The position numbers and the translations under genes were made by a program. Under the pieces are notes generated by a model that searched no databases, was not told where the DNA came from, and saw only the letters and a list, made by a program, of their open reading frames with translations. Positions 37,957-48,000 of a stretch of 64,000 nt of DNA are shown here, one piece after another. This DNA comes from Pseudomonas baetica. Lineage in GTDB: Bacteria; Pseudomonadota; Gammaproteobacteria; Pseudomonadales; Pseudomonadaceae. Location of the stretch: NCBI RefSeq assembly GCF_002813455.1, contig NZ_PHHE01000001.1, positions 1,550,001 to 1,614,000 of the forward strand. Reading direction: 5' to 3'. How positions within the stretch are numbered: the first letter of the stretch is position 1; every line of letters starts with the position of its first letter.

Positions 37957-38943
37957 TTACTGGCGGGCGACGGCTTGCTGCACGCCACTGTCGAGCAATT
38001 GATCGATGACTTGATCGACATTCACGCCACGGCGCACCAGTTCTTCGGAAACCAGAATCGGCGCGGCCGCTTTGGAGGCGACGACATCGCTGGCGGTCAG
38101 TTGCGGGGTGCTCAGGTCAGTGCGCGACAATTGGAGCTTGGCCACGTCCAGCGGCAGGCCGGATTCCTTGGCCAGCAGGTTGGCGAATTCATCCGGGTTT
38201 TTCAGTGCCCATTCGCGGGCCTGCTCGTAGGCCTTGATCACGGTTTCGATGGTCTGCGGATGCTCCTTGGCGTATTGCTCGGTCACGCTGACCACCCCAT
38301 AACTGTTGAACGCCGGGTTGCGGTACAGCAGGCTCGAGCCAGCCTGCACCTGACTGGCCGCCATGTGCGGATCGAGGCCGGCCCAGGCGTCGACATCGCC
38401 TTTTTCCAGCGCGGTGCGGCCGTCCGGATGTTGCAAATGCACCAGTTCCACGTCGTCCTTTTTCAGCCCGGCCTGTTGCAGGCTGCGCAGGGTAAACAAA
38501 TACGGGTCGGTGCCCTTGGTGGCGGCAATCTTCTTGCCTTTGAGGTCGGCGATGCTTTGGTACGGCGAGTCTTTGCGTACGACCAGCGCGGTCCATTCGG
38601 CGCGGCTGTAAACGTAAACCGATTTGATCGGGCTGCCGTTGGCACGGCTCAACACCGCGGCGAGGCTGGCACTGGAGGCGAAATCGACGCCGCCGCTGTT
38701 GAGGTACTCCAGCGAGCGGTTGCTACCTTGGCTCAGTACCCAACTGACTTTGGTTTGCGGCAGGGCTTTTTCGAGGAAACCAAAGTGTTTAAGCACCAGG
38801 CTGACGGGTGAGTAATAGGCGTAGTCAAGGTGGACTTGCGCCGGGGCAGTTTCGGCGGCGTGAGCAAGTGGTTGCAGACTCAAGACCATCGCACTGGTGG
38901 CCAGCAGCGTTTTGAGGTGGAAAAACGGACGTGACAGTTTCAT
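37957..38943 (-). CDS. aliphatic sulfonate-type ABC transporter substrate-binding protein
   Basis: 328 residues from MKLSRPFFHLKTLLATSAMV with a signal peptide ending near AHA-AE. Family segments include YYSPVSLVLKHFGFLEKALP, SWVLSQGSNRSLEYLNSGGV, DLKGKKIAATKGTDPYLFTL and DVDAWAGLDPHMAASQVQAG. It is a periplasmic binding protein of the SsuA group. The start seven codons downstream of the first ATG fits GGAGC spacing and the signal peptide. It is transcribed with the permease and divergently from a second binding protein. Confidence 0.88.
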   Translation of the reverse strand: MKLSRPFFHLKTLLATSAMVLSLQPLAHAAETAPAQVHLDYAYYSPVSLVLKHFGFLEKALPQTKVSWVLSQGSNRSLEYLNSGGVDFASSASLAAVLSRANGSPIKSVYVYSRAEWTALVVRKDSPYQSIADLKGKKIAATKGTDPYLFTLRSLQQAGLKKDDVELVHLQHPDGRTALEKGDVDAWAGLDPHMAASQVQAGSSLLYRNPAFNSYGVVSVTEQYAKEHPQTIETVIKAYEQAREWALKNPDEFANLLAKESGLPLDVAKLQLSRTDLSTPQLTASDVVASKAAAPILVSEELVRRGVNVDQVIDQLLDSGVQQAVARQ

Positions 38944-39236
38944 GGGGTGCTCCGGCAAAGGCACAGTTTCTTATGTCCAAAAAGATATTTTTGTCGAATG
39001 CTTCCTGCATGAATGGAATATTGCAGGCTCTGTGCCATGTACGCCGAAAGCCCGTTTTACAAGGGTTAAGGCGAGGTTCATAGAGGTTTCAGTGTTGCTG
39101 CGCCAACAGTCTGGTGCGCCACTGTTGCCTGGTAAACACTTGATCTCTGCAGTGATGAGCTTATGCATTAATCGAATTTCAATGTGGTCAATTAAGAGCG
39201 TTATGGTCTATGCATTCTCCATTCGCAGGATTCGCC

Positions 39237-40184
39237 ATGAAGCTTTCCCGTCTCCTACGCCATGCGTTGACCGCTGCACTGTTTGCCTCGCCGCTTTCTT
39301 ATGCTGCCGAGTCTTTGCTCTTGCACGTTGGCGACCAGAACTACTACAACATTCGCGCCTCGGTGGAAGCCTCGGGGGTGTTGAAAGACGCGCCATACAC
39401 GGTGGACTGGAAACATTTCCAGGCGGCCGCTCCGCTGGCGGAGGCGTTGCAAACCGGAGCGCTGGATCTGGGCTTCCTTGGTGATTCAGGTTTTTTGTTT
39501 CTCGCCGCGAAACAGGCGCCGGTGAAACTGATCGGGGTGTCGCGGCAGAACCCGGACACCATCGCGTTGCTGGTGCCGAAGGATTCGCCGGTGAAAACCA
39601 TTGCCGACCTCAAAGGCAAGAAAGTCGCTTACTGGCCGGGCGCCTGGAGCCAGCAACTGACTTTGCGCGCACTGGAGCAGGGCGGTTTGCCTGAGAACTA
39701 CGTCGACTTTGTCAAACTGATGCCGATCGATGCCGCCGCCGCTTTACCGCAGGGCAGCATTGACGCCTTCCCGGTGTGGGAACCGTACATTTCCCAGCAG
39801 ATCGTGTTTTCCGGTGCGCGTCCGATCCTGACCGCGAAGAACCTGATGCCGGGCCTCAGCGCGATCGCGGCGTCCGCACCGTCGATTGATAGCAAACGTG
39901 CAGCGATTGCCGATTTTCTCGCGCGTGTGAAGCAGGCGCGCGCGTGGGTCGATAGCCACACCGACGAATACGCTGACCTGTGGGCGAAAAAAGCCAATCT
40001 CGATCAGGAGGTTTCGCGGCACTGGCTGCGCCAGGCACATATGACCGTCGGACCGGTTGATCAGCAGGCCGCGACGGACCTGCAAAGCACTGCCGACTTC
40101 CTGTCTAAGGTAAAAGCCTTGCCGGCACCGCTGGCCACGGCGGGGATTATCGACACCTCGTTTCAGCGGGCACTGGCTCACTGA
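39237..40184 (+). CDS. ABC transporter substrate-binding protein (SsuA/TauA-like)
   Basis: 315 residues from MKLSRLLRHALTAALFASPL, signal peptide ending near SYA-AE, AGGA before the ATG. Segments DALDLGFLGDSG-like (here GALDLGFLGDSGFLFLAA), DLKGKKVAYWPGAWSQQLTL and QGSIDAFPVWEPYISQQIVF mark the NMT1/SsuA-like fold. It is divergent from the other sulfonate-type binding protein across a 293-bp region, so the two probably share a regulator. No permease follows; a deacetylase gene is next. Confidence 0.87.
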   Translation: MKLSRLLRHALTAALFASPLSYAAESLLLHVGDQNYYNIRASVEASGVLKDAPYTVDWKHFQAAAPLAEALQTGALDLGFLGDSGFLFLAAKQAPVKLIGVSRQNPDTIALLVPKDSPVKTIADLKGKKVAYWPGAWSQQLTLRALEQGGLPENYVDFVKLMPIDAAAALPQGSIDAFPVWEPYISQQIVFSGARPILTAKNLMPGLSAIAASAPSIDSKRAAIADFLARVKQARAWVDSHTDEYADLWAKKANLDQEVSRHWLRQAHMTVGPVDQQAATDLQSTADFLSKVKALPAPLATAGIIDTSFQRALAH

Positions 40185-40315
40185 ACGAGCGCTGGAACCA
40201 AACCCTGTGTACCTTATCCAACTCCGGCTCGCAGAACCGGGCGCAGGGATGGATAAAGGCGAGGGAGTTTTGCCAATCGACAACATGACCGCAGTGGTCA
40301 GGCTCAAGGCAAAAC

Positions 40316-41215
40316 ATGACATCCGGATTCAGACTTCTTTGTGCAGCGGCGATGGTGTTGGGACTGGCCGGCTGCATCGCCGCGCCCGTCGAAATGACCG
40401 CGCAAACCGAAACACGCCTGAGAGCTCAGGCCCCGGTGCGTTTTCTGCTGACCTTCGACGATGGCCCCAGCGCCTCGAGTTTCTGGAACCCATCGGCGGC
40501 GGTGCTCGACAGCCTCAAGGACAACCCCGTGCAACCGGGCATCAAAGCGGTGTTCTTCGTCCAGACCCGTGCGCCGCGAGCCGGCAACAGTGAGATTGGC
40601 CGCAGCATCATGCGACGCGAGCACGATGAGGGGCATATCCTCGCCTTTCACACGGCGACTCACTGGCACACCAATCATCGCTCGCTCGATCCGCAGGAGC
40701 TTGAAGAGTCGCTGCGCAACGGCACGGCCGACATTGCCACCATCACCGGCGCGCAGCCGACGTTGTTGCGCCCGCCATTCTGGAACTTCGACAAACGCAC
40801 CTTCGCGGCCTATCAGCAGCATGGCTTGCACGTGTTGTTGACGGATCTGAGTGCCAATGACGGCAAGATCTGGGGCTTCAATGCCAGCCCGCGGCGGCGG
40901 GCGAATATGCTGCTGCAGCTTTCGCAAGTGCGGGAACGCATTGCCCTCGGCGAATTTCCGACGGTGGATGGCGTGATTCCGGTGGTGGTGACCTTTCATG
41001 ACCTCAATCGATATACCGCTCGGCATACTCGCGAATACCTGCAAATCCTGCTCGATAGCGCCGCAGCCACCGGCGTAAGGCTGGCGGACAAGCCGTTCTA
41101 TGACGATCACGCGGCATTGGAGAAGGCCGCCCTGGCCCGAACCGTTCAGCAAAGTTCGCAGGACGTGCAGTTGCCGGGCATCTGGAACTGGATCTGGGAT
41201 CATGGCGCGCACTGA
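40316..41215 (+). CDS. polysaccharide deacetylase family lipoprotein
   Basis: 299 residues. A lipoprotein signal ends LGLAGC, so the mature N-terminal Cys is lipid-anchored. The NodB fold is shown by FLLTFDDGPSAS (catalytic Asp), the metal-binding His pair in AFHTATHWHTNH and the RPPFWNFDKRTFAAY motif, with the late His in VVTFHDLN. Members remove acyl groups from peptidoglycan or other polysaccharides at the envelope. It stands alone downstream of the binding protein, 131 bp apart. Confidence 0.88.
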   Translation: MTSGFRLLCAAAMVLGLAGCIAAPVEMTAQTETRLRAQAPVRFLLTFDDGPSASSFWNPSAAVLDSLKDNPVQPGIKAVFFVQTRAPRAGNSEIGRSIMRREHDEGHILAFHTATHWHTNHRSLDPQELEESLRNGTADIATITGAQPTLLRPPFWNFDKRTFAAYQQHGLHVLLTDLSANDGKIWGFNASPRRRANMLLQLSQVRERIALGEFPTVDGVIPVVVTFHDLNRYTARHTREYLQILLDSAAATGVRLADKPFYDDHAALEKAALARTVQQSSQDVQLPGIWNWIWDHGAH

Positions 41216-41325
41216 CGGGTCGTGCGAAAAACGTGATCGAGTTGGCGTTTTCGAGGCGAGCGGGGCGCCACTCGCTCATCTATGCTGTCTGGATTGATCG
41301 ACCCATCGCCTGCGAGGCGTCCGCC

Positions 41326-41568
41326 ATGCTTGCCATCGCCGACATTTGCCGCATTGTCGAATCCGGCTTCCCGGCACTTAAGTGCGACTGCACTCAAGTG
41401 GAGCAAGGGTTGCTGCGCATCAAGGTGTATGAGCCTGAGAGTGGGCGGGTCGAGTTGCTGCTCAATGGCGTTTCCCCGGAACATCTCGTCACTGTCCGTG
41501 ACATCTCCAACTTTATCGGTGAACTGCGCACGGAAATGAGCGCGGGCCGCAGGGCGTTTGCCGGTTAA
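41326..41568 (+). CDS. DUF1652 family protein
   Basis: 80 residues from MLAIADICRIVESGFPALKC. The family pattern continues with LRIKVYEPESGRVELLLNGV and ISNFIGELRTEMSAGR. These small proteins are typical of Pseudomonas and of unknown function. The upstream in-frame extension has no family similarity, so the later ATG was chosen. Confidence 0.82.
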   Translation: MLAIADICRIVESGFPALKCDCTQVEQGLLRIKVYEPESGRVELLLNGVSPEHLVTVRDISNFIGELRTEMSAGRRAFAG

Positions 41569-41571
41569 ATC

Positions 41572-41934
41572 TTACAAGCGCCGTTGAAAGGCCTGGACGA
41601 TGCGCAAGGTCGCCTCGCTGGTGTTCAGATTGTGTACGGTGTTCAGTGGGTGCCACATACAATCGATTATCTCGTTTTGCGGGCGTACTTGATCAATGTT
41701 GGTCACCGAGGCCTCATAGACGTGATGTCGCGTGCCGCCGGTTTGCAGTTCCATCAGATACAACACACCGTCGGCATCCAGTCCGGTTTCTTCCTGCAAC
41801 TCGCGCACGGCAGCGTCCGCTCGGGTTTCCCCTGGCTCGACTTTGCCGCCGGGCAAGGTCCAGCGGCATCGGGGTTTGCGCACCAGGAGAATGTGTCGAT
41901 CCTGTTCGCAAATGACGGTCGCGCGTACTTTCAT
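41572..41934 (-). CDS. NUDIX hydrolase
   Basis: 120 residues. The Nudix box G-x5-E-x7-RE-x2-EE-x-G is complete from [12 protein letters not shown] through [10 protein letters not shown] (about residues 30-52). The short MutT-like N-terminus ([20 protein letters not shown]) suggests a nucleoside-diphosphate-linked substrate or a modified nucleotide. Convergent with the DUF1652 gene, three bases apart. Confidence 0.88.
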   Translation of the reverse strand: MKVRATVICEQDRHILLVRKPRCRWTLPGGKVEPGETRADAAVRELQEETGLDADGVLYLMELQTGGTRHHVYEASVTNIDQVRPQNEIIDCMWHPLNTVHNLNTSEATLRIVQAFQRRL

Positions 41935-42110
41935 CTGTTACCTGTTTACTGCTTGTCACAAAATAGAAATAAAACTGCAATATTCGAGCCGAGCCTTTGT
42001 TTATAGGTTCCTTGGGGGTTGGAGCTTGTGCTCTTAAGAAAAGTGCCGGGTCTTTGGCGGGCGAGGGCAGCGGTGCCTGTCGGCACTTTGGCGAAATCGG
42101 CGTGCAATGA

Positions 42111-42138
42111 AAGAGCCCCGGTTTGTACCGGGGCTCTT
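42111..42138 (-). terminator. rho-independent terminator
   Basis: Perfect 11-bp stem (aagagccccgg / ccggggctctt) with a six-base loop, 24 bases past the stop of the 79-residue minus-strand gene. Confidence 0.75.
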
Positions 42139-42162
42139 GTGGGTGGGCGGGCCTGGTCAGTG

Positions 42163-42402
42163 TCAGTGGACTTTTATTCGGCTGATGGCGCGTGCCTTCA
42201 CTTCCTTGGCATACAGTTGCAGCCGTTCTTCATCGCTTTGCAAGACTTCGCAGGATCTCAGCACTGCCTGGGCGTCCGCTTCGTTGCCGGACTTGCGCAG
42301 TTGTTCGGCGATGCGCTTGAGGTCGACTGCCGACCAGCGCAGATCCGATGCGACGCTTTGCAGGTCGCGCTGAAGTTCGTGTTCGTATTCATTGAGCCGC
42401 AT
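42163..42402 (-). CDS. small hypothetical protein
   Basis: 79 residues from MRLNEYEHELQRDLQSVASD, with CGGAGG upstream of the ATG. The product is almost entirely helical and charged (SAVDLKRIAEQLRKSGNEAD, VLQSDEERLQLYAKEVKARA), suggesting a coiled coil. No function is known. It has its own terminator. Confidence 0.65.
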   Translation of the reverse strand: MRLNEYEHELQRDLQSVASDLRWSAVDLKRIAEQLRKSGNEADAQAVLRSCEVLQSDEERLQLYAKEVKARAISRIKVH

Positions 42403-42585
42403 GATCACCTCCGGAGCATTCTCGGTAAAACAGAGTAGTCGGAATTTTTGCCGGGCGCGTGTAGCTCGTCGTCATTGCGCTTAAGGGTTGTAAAAAATTG
42501 TCCAGTCTTGACCGCAGGCGTGATGCCACGATGGATGTGTGCCCGGTTAGGCGGTACATTCGCTTTTTTTTAGCAGGAAAACATT

Positions 42586-42921
42586 ATGCGGATATGGATC
42601 GGGGGTCTGGCGTTGGCCATGTTGGCGGGGTGCTCGTTGCCGACTTCGTTGGTGCCGGGTGAGCCGAATGTCAGCAAGACCAGCGGCAAAGCGCCCAAAG
42701 ACTATGCCGCGTGTGTCTTGCCGCTATGGCAGCAGGATGTTGCCAAAACCACGCAGACATCGATTTCCAATGGTTACCGCATTACTGCGCCAAGCATTGT
42801 TACGGCTGACGAGATCCTCGACATCGTAAAATACAAGGATGGCAGCCGGGTGTCGTTGTATCAGGGGCCGCCGTGGGCCAAGTCCGGGTCGTTGCGCAAA
42901 TCGGTACGCGATTGCTTGTAA
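42586..42921 (+). CDS. hypothetical lipoprotein
   Basis: 111 residues with a lipoprotein signal MRIWIGGLALAMLAGCSLPT (lipobox LAGC). The mature part has two further Cys (AACVLPLWQQD, SVRDCL) that could pair. No domain was recognised. A strong bidirectional terminator follows. Confidence 0.7.
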   Translation: MRIWIGGLALAMLAGCSLPTSLVPGEPNVSKTSGKAPKDYAACVLPLWQQDVAKTTQTSISNGYRITAPSIVTADEILDIVKYKDGSRVSLYQGPPWAKSGSLRKSVRDCL

Positions 42922-42937
42922 CCCCCGTTGTCGACGC

Positions 42938-42978
42938 AAAAAAAGCAGAAACCGGATTCACGGTTTCTGCTTTTTTTT
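42938..42978. terminator. bidirectional rho-independent terminator
   Basis: Stem agcagaaaccg/cggtttctgct flanked by A7 on the left and T8 on the right. Confidence 0.9.
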
Positions 42979-42996
42979 GACTTTTTTCAGGGGTGG

Positions 42997-43196
42997 TCAG
43001 TCTGAAATGTCGGTCAGCGCGATGGTCGCGAAGTTGCCTTTATTCTCGCGGTGATCCTGAATCCAGTCTTGCACTTGCTGGCCGAATTGCGGCGGCGCGT
43101 TGCGCCCGACCTTTCTTGCGATGTCGAGAATGGTTGGCTTGGCGAGGGCCTCTGGTTCTTGGTCTCGGGTAATGACCTGTGACAGTTGGCTACGAG
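42997..43196 (-). pseudogene. 3' fragment of an unidentified gene
   Basis: A minus-strand frame with protein-like composition (AKPTILDIARKVGRNAPPQF, QVQDWIQDHRENKGNFATIA, ending LTDISD) has no start codon; a stop lies just upstream. It looks like the tail of a lost gene. Another frame here opens with an ATG but reads as low-quality sequence. Function is unknown. Confidence 0.35.
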
Positions 43197-43274
43197 CATT
43201 TTTTCAGCGTGCACTAGGCTTTTGAGTGCCAGCCCTCAAACGGGGGCGGCAGGTCTTTCAAGGAGCCGCAGATC

Positions 43275-43880
43275 ATGGATGATCTGGTCAAAGACGTTAT
43301 TCCGTTGCTGCAGTACCTCATACCCGGATTTGTCTCTACCTGGATTTTTTATACGCTCACTGCATTCAAACAACCTGACACGTTTGGGCAGATTGTGCAG
43401 GCGTTGATATTTACGTTTGTGATTCACGGGGCAGTAACAGGTATTGGTGTGGTCTGTCTGTGGGTGGGGGCGAAGGGGCTTTCTGTAGGGATATGGGATG
43501 GAAAGGCGCAGACGTCATGGGCATTCTTTTCTTCGCTGATACTTGGATTGCTGTCCTGTTGTCTGGCTACCAATGACAGGTTGCATGGCTGGTTGCGTCG
43601 CAGAAACGTAACGAAACAATCTTCCTACCCGAGTGAATGGTTCTGCGCATTTGCGCAATTTGATCGGCTCATCACCCTGCATTTGCATGACGAAAGGCGC
43701 GTCGCTGGCTGTCCGGCCGAGTGGCCGCCGGAGTCAGCCAATGGGCAGTTCCTGATCCATAATCCGCGCTGGCTCGATGCCAGTGGCCAAACGACGCCTT
43801 TTGGTGCTGAGTTTTTGCTGATAGATTCCGCGAAGGTTAAATGGGTTGAATTCAGCCCGGCATCAGAGGGTTCGTCATGA
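43275..43880 (+). CDS. DUF6338 family membrane protein
   Basis: 201 residues with three N-terminal membrane helices (from LLQYLIPGFVSTWIFYTLTA to about residue 95) and a soluble C-terminal half with the segments YPSEWFCAFAQFDRLITLHL and DERRVAGCPAEWPPES. This matches the pattern of DUF6338 proteins. Its TGA overlaps the ATG of a 41-codon gene, suggesting a two-gene unit. Composition is slightly lower in GC than its surroundings. Function is unknown. Confidence 0.75.
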   Translation: MDDLVKDVIPLLQYLIPGFVSTWIFYTLTAFKQPDTFGQIVQALIFTFVIHGAVTGIGVVCLWVGAKGLSVGIWDGKAQTSWAFFSSLILGLLSCCLATNDRLHGWLRRRNVTKQSSYPSEWFCAFAQFDRLITLHLHDERRVAGCPAEWPPESANGQFLIHNPRWLDASGQTTPFGAEFLLIDSAKVKWVEFSPASEGSS

Positions 43881-44002
43881 CCGCCAGAGCTATGCAGTTA
43901 ATGCCAAAGAAATACGAATATCTATTCTTTGGGCCCGACGGAAAACCTTTGGAAAAACCACTTTTCAAGGGGCCCAGTGCGCCTCCACCGCTAAAGCGCT
44001 GA
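43877..44002 (+). CDS. 41-residue protein coupled to the DUF6338 gene
   Basis: A short frame starting within the upstream stop (ATGA): MTARAMQLMPKKYEYLFFGP and then a proline-rich tail (KPLFKGPSAPPPLKR). The overlap and protein-like composition support translation. No function can be assigned. Confidence 0.55.
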   Translation: MTARAMQLMPKKYEYLFFGPDGKPLEKPLFKGPSAPPPLKR

Positions 44003-44008
44003 TACGTA

Positions 44009-44893
44009 TCAGAGCGTATCCACCAACCAATCCCGAAACGCCTTTAGTGACGGCAACGCTTCGTTACGCGGCGGATACACCAGATAGTAGCTGCGACGGC
44101 TGGTGATCGGCTCACCCAGTTGCAGCAGTTCGCCATTAAGCAGTTCATCCTCCACCAGAATCCGCGGCACCAGGCCGACACCAATGTTGGCCCGCACGGC
44201 TTGAATCAGGTGCGAGGTCATTTCAAAGCTCGGGCCGATGCGCATGCTGCGGTGCGGCAGGCCGTGATAAGTGAACCACTCGGCCCAGGCCTGGGCGTTG
44301 CTGCTGACGTTGAGCAGCAACTGGCCGGTGATGTGTTGCTCGGCATTGTTGCGCTCGGCGGCCGATAGCTGCGCACTGGCGATCACCACCAGTTCTTCGG
44401 TATGCAAGGGCAGGGCCGTCAGCCCCGGCCATTCACCGCCCCCGACACAAATCGCCGCGTCGATTTCGCTGGTATCAAAGTCGATGGCTTCGATGCGCGA
44501 ATGCAGGTGTACGGTCATGCCCGGGTGGGCGGTGTAGAAGTCCTTGAGTCGCGGCAACAACCACTTCGAACCGAAAGTCGGCAGCGTCGCCAGCCGCAAG
44601 CTGTGGATTCCCGAACAAAACGCCATGGCTTGCAGGGTCGCGCTGCGGATCTGTCCGAGGGCTTCGGCGAGTTCGCGTTGATACATGCGCCCGACATCCG
44701 TCAGGACGACTTTGCGTCCCTCCCGATTGAACAGGCGCATGCCCAGCATCTTCTCCAGAATCTGCACCTGACGGCTGACCGCACTTTGTGTCAGCGACAG
44801 TTCATGGGCGGCGCGGGTGTAACTTTCGTGGCGCGCGGCGGCTTCAAAGGCCAGCAATAACGACATGGAGGGGGTGAGCGTTCGCGGATTCAT
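44009..44893 (-). CDS. LysR family transcriptional regulator (GcvA-like)
   Basis: 294 residues. An N-terminal winged helix-turn-helix (about 8-66: AARHESYTRAAHELSLTQSA, VSRQVQILEKMLGMRLFNRE) is followed by a periplasmic-binding-like effector domain (GIHSLRLATLPTFGSKWLLP). It is divergent from the ydiJ-like gene over 158 bp, the usual arrangement for LysR control, so it probably regulates that dehydrogenase in response to a hydroxyacid. Confidence 0.9.
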   Translation of the reverse strand: MNPRTLTPSMSLLLAFEAAARHESYTRAAHELSLTQSAVSRQVQILEKMLGMRLFNREGRKVVLTDVGRMYQRELAEALGQIRSATLQAMAFCSGIHSLRLATLPTFGSKWLLPRLKDFYTAHPGMTVHLHSRIEAIDFDTSEIDAAICVGGGEWPGLTALPLHTEELVVIASAQLSAAERNNAEQHITGQLLLNVSSNAQAWAEWFTYHGLPHRSMRIGPSFEMTSHLIQAVRANIGVGLVPRILVEDELLNGELLQLGEPITSRRSYYLVYPPRNEALPSLKAFRDWLVDTL

Positions 44894-45051
44894 TCGTAAA
44901 AGTCATTAATAGCGGGTCGAATTTATGCTTGTCCCGTTGTCCTTCAGCAATGAACATGGGCGGCATGAGATGGCGGAGCCTGACGCAATCATTCGTTGCG
45001 TACAACTGTTCACCGCCGCACGGCCCGATTTTGACCGAGATACCCTGACCG

Positions 45052-48000
45052 ATGATTGCCCAGCTGTCGCCCGCTACCGCTCTGACCACCGATTATCAGC
45101 AGTTCCTCAACGCCCTGAAGGCCAGTGGATTTCGCGGTGAGATCAGCGCTGACTACGCCAGTCGTGTGGTGCTGGCCACCGACAACTCGATCTATCAGCG
45201 CTTGCCGCAGGCCGCAGTGTTTCCCATGGACGCCGATGACGTGGCGCGGGTTGCACGACTGATCGCCGAACCGGCTTATCAGCAAGTGGTCATTACCCCG
45301 CGCGGTGGCGGCACTGGCACTAATGGCCAATCGTTGACCGACGGCATCGTCGTCGACTTGTCGCGGCACATGAACCGCATTCTGCAAATCAACGTTGAAG
45401 AGCGCTGGGTGCGGGTGCAGGCCGGGGTGGTCAAGGATCAGCTCAACGCCGCATTGAAATCCGCCGGGCTGTTTTTCGCCCCGGAGCTGTCGACCTCCAA
45501 CCGCGCCACCGTTGGCGGCATGATCAACACCGATGCCAGCGGCCAGGGCAGTTGCACCTACGGCAAGACCCGTGACCACGTCCTCGAACTCGACATGATC
45601 CTGCGTGGCGGCGAGCGCCTGCACGGTTTGCCGCTTGAGGAAAACGAGCTGGCCGCACAGTGCGCCCGTGAGGATCGGGTCGGCGAAGTCTATCGTTGTG
45701 CGCGGCAGATCATTGATGAGCAGGGCGAACTGATCAAACAGCGTTTCCCCGACCTCAACCGTTGCCTGACCGGTTACGACCTGGCGCACCTGCGTGAAGC
45801 CGACAACCGCTTCAACCTCAACAGCGTGTTGTGTGGCGCCGAAGGCTCGCTCGGCTTTGTGGTCGAGGCGAAGCTGAATGTGCTGCCGATCCCCAAACAC
45901 ACGATGCTGGTCAATATTCGTTACGCAGGGTTCATGGACGCCTTGCGCGATGCCCGCGCACTGATGGCGCTCAAGCCACTGTCGATCGAAACCGTGGATT
46001 CGAAAGTGTTACTGCTGGCGATGCAGGACATCGTCTGGCACGGCGTGGCCGAGTATTTCCCGGAGAGCGCCGGGCGGCCGACGCTGGGCATCAACCTTGT
46101 CGAGTTCTGCGGTGATGATCCCGAAGATCTGCAGCGCAGGGTCGAAGCCTTCATCGAGCACCTGGCCAGTGACCGCACTGTCGAGCGACTCGGCCACACC
46201 CTGGCCGTTGGTCATGCGGCGGTGAACAAGGTCTACGGCATGCGCAAACGCGCGGTCGGGCTGCTCGGCAACGTTGCCGGTGAAGCGCGGCCGCAGCCGT
46301 TTGTCGAAGACACCGCCGTGCCGCCGCAGCACTTGGCCGAGTACATCGCCGAACTGCGCGACTTGCTCGACAGCCACGGTTTGCAGTACGGCATGTTCGG
46401 CCATGTCGATGCCGGCGTGCTGCACGTGCGGCCGATTCTCGACATGAAAGATCCGCAGCAAGCGGCGCTGGTGCGCCCGGTCTCCGATGGCGTCGCGGCG
46501 TTGACCCAACGTTACGGCGGCCTGCTGTGGGGCGAGCATGGCAAAGGCCTGCGTTCGGAATATGCGCCGGCGTTTTTCGGCGAACTGTATCCGGCACTGC
46601 AAGCATTGAAAGCGGCGTTTGACCCGTTCAACCAGTTCAACCCTGGGAAGATCGCTACCCCGGCCAATACCGGCGCGGCGCTGTTGAAAATCGACGAGGT
46701 GACCCTGCGTGGCGAGCTGGATCGGCAGATCGACGAGAAAGTCTGGCAGAGCTACGGCGCCGCCATGCACTGCAATGGCAACGGCGCCTGCTACAACTTC
46801 GACCCGGACGATGCGATGTGCCCGTCCTGGAAAGCCACCCGCGAACGCGCGCAATCGCCCAAGGGCCGCGCGTCGTTGATCCGCGAGTGGCTGCGCCTGC
46901 AAGGTGAGGCGGGGGTTGATGTGTTGTCGGATGCGATTCGCCGACCGGCATTTTTCAGCACATTCTGGCAGCGCTGGCGCAACAGCCGCGCACAAGCGGC
47001 GGACTTCTCCCATGAGGTCTACGACGCCATGGCCGGTTGCCTGGCGTGTAAATCCTGCGCGGGGCAATGCCCGGTGAAGGTCAACGTGCCGGAGTTTCGT
47101 TCGCGGTTTCTTGAGCTGTATCACAGCCGTTATCTGCGTCCGGCGCGGGACTATCTGATCGCCTCGCTGGAATACACCATCCCGCACATGGCGCGGATTC
47201 CGGCGCTGTACAACGGCTTGATGGGCGCCTCGTTGGTTCGCGGCATGCTCGAACGCGTCGGCGGCATGGTCGATGTGCCGTTGCTCAGCCGTTTCGATTT
47301 CCACGCGGCGATGCGGCGTTGGCAGGTGCAACCGGCGACAGTGTCGACCTTGTCTGCGCTGACTCCGGCGCAACGCGAACGCAGCGTGGTGCTGGTACAG
47401 GATGCGTTTACCCGCTATTTCGAAGCGCCGCTGCTGGCAGATCTGCTCGAACTGATTTCACGTTTGGGTTATCAGGTTTATCTGGCGCCGTTCAGCGCCA
47501 ACGGCAAGCCGCTGCATGTGCAGGGCTTTTTGTCGGCGTTCAACCGTGCGGCGTTGCGCAACGCGCGGCAGTTGCGTGAGCTGGCGGACATTGGCGTACC
47601 GCTGGTGGGGCTGGATCCAGCGATGACCCTGGTGTATCGCCAGGAATATCAGAAAGTGCCCGGCATGCAGCAATGCCCGGAAGTCGCTTTGCTGCAGGAA
47701 TGGCTGCTCGAGGTCATGCCGGAACAGGCCCGCCAGAGCAGTGCCGAGACGTTCCGGTTGCTGGCGCATTGCACCGAGAAAACCAATGCCCCGGCTGCCA
47801 CTCGGCAATGGGAGCAAGTGTTCGAGCGGGTGGGGTTGAAACTGGCGACTCAGGCCACCGGTTGCTGCGGGATGTCTGGCACCTATGGCCACGAGGCGCG
47901 TAATCGCCAAACGTCGGCGGTGATCTACGAGCAATCCTGGGCCCGACAAATCGATGCGCCCGCAGAAAAGGGCGAGGCATTGGCCACCGGCTATTCGTGC

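Noticed and set aside
46009..47373. 454-codon minus-strand open frame opposite ydiJ
   Set aside because: It is antisense to a well-supported enzyme gene, is rich in Arg, Gln and His, and has no ribosome site; it is a GC-rich shadow frame.
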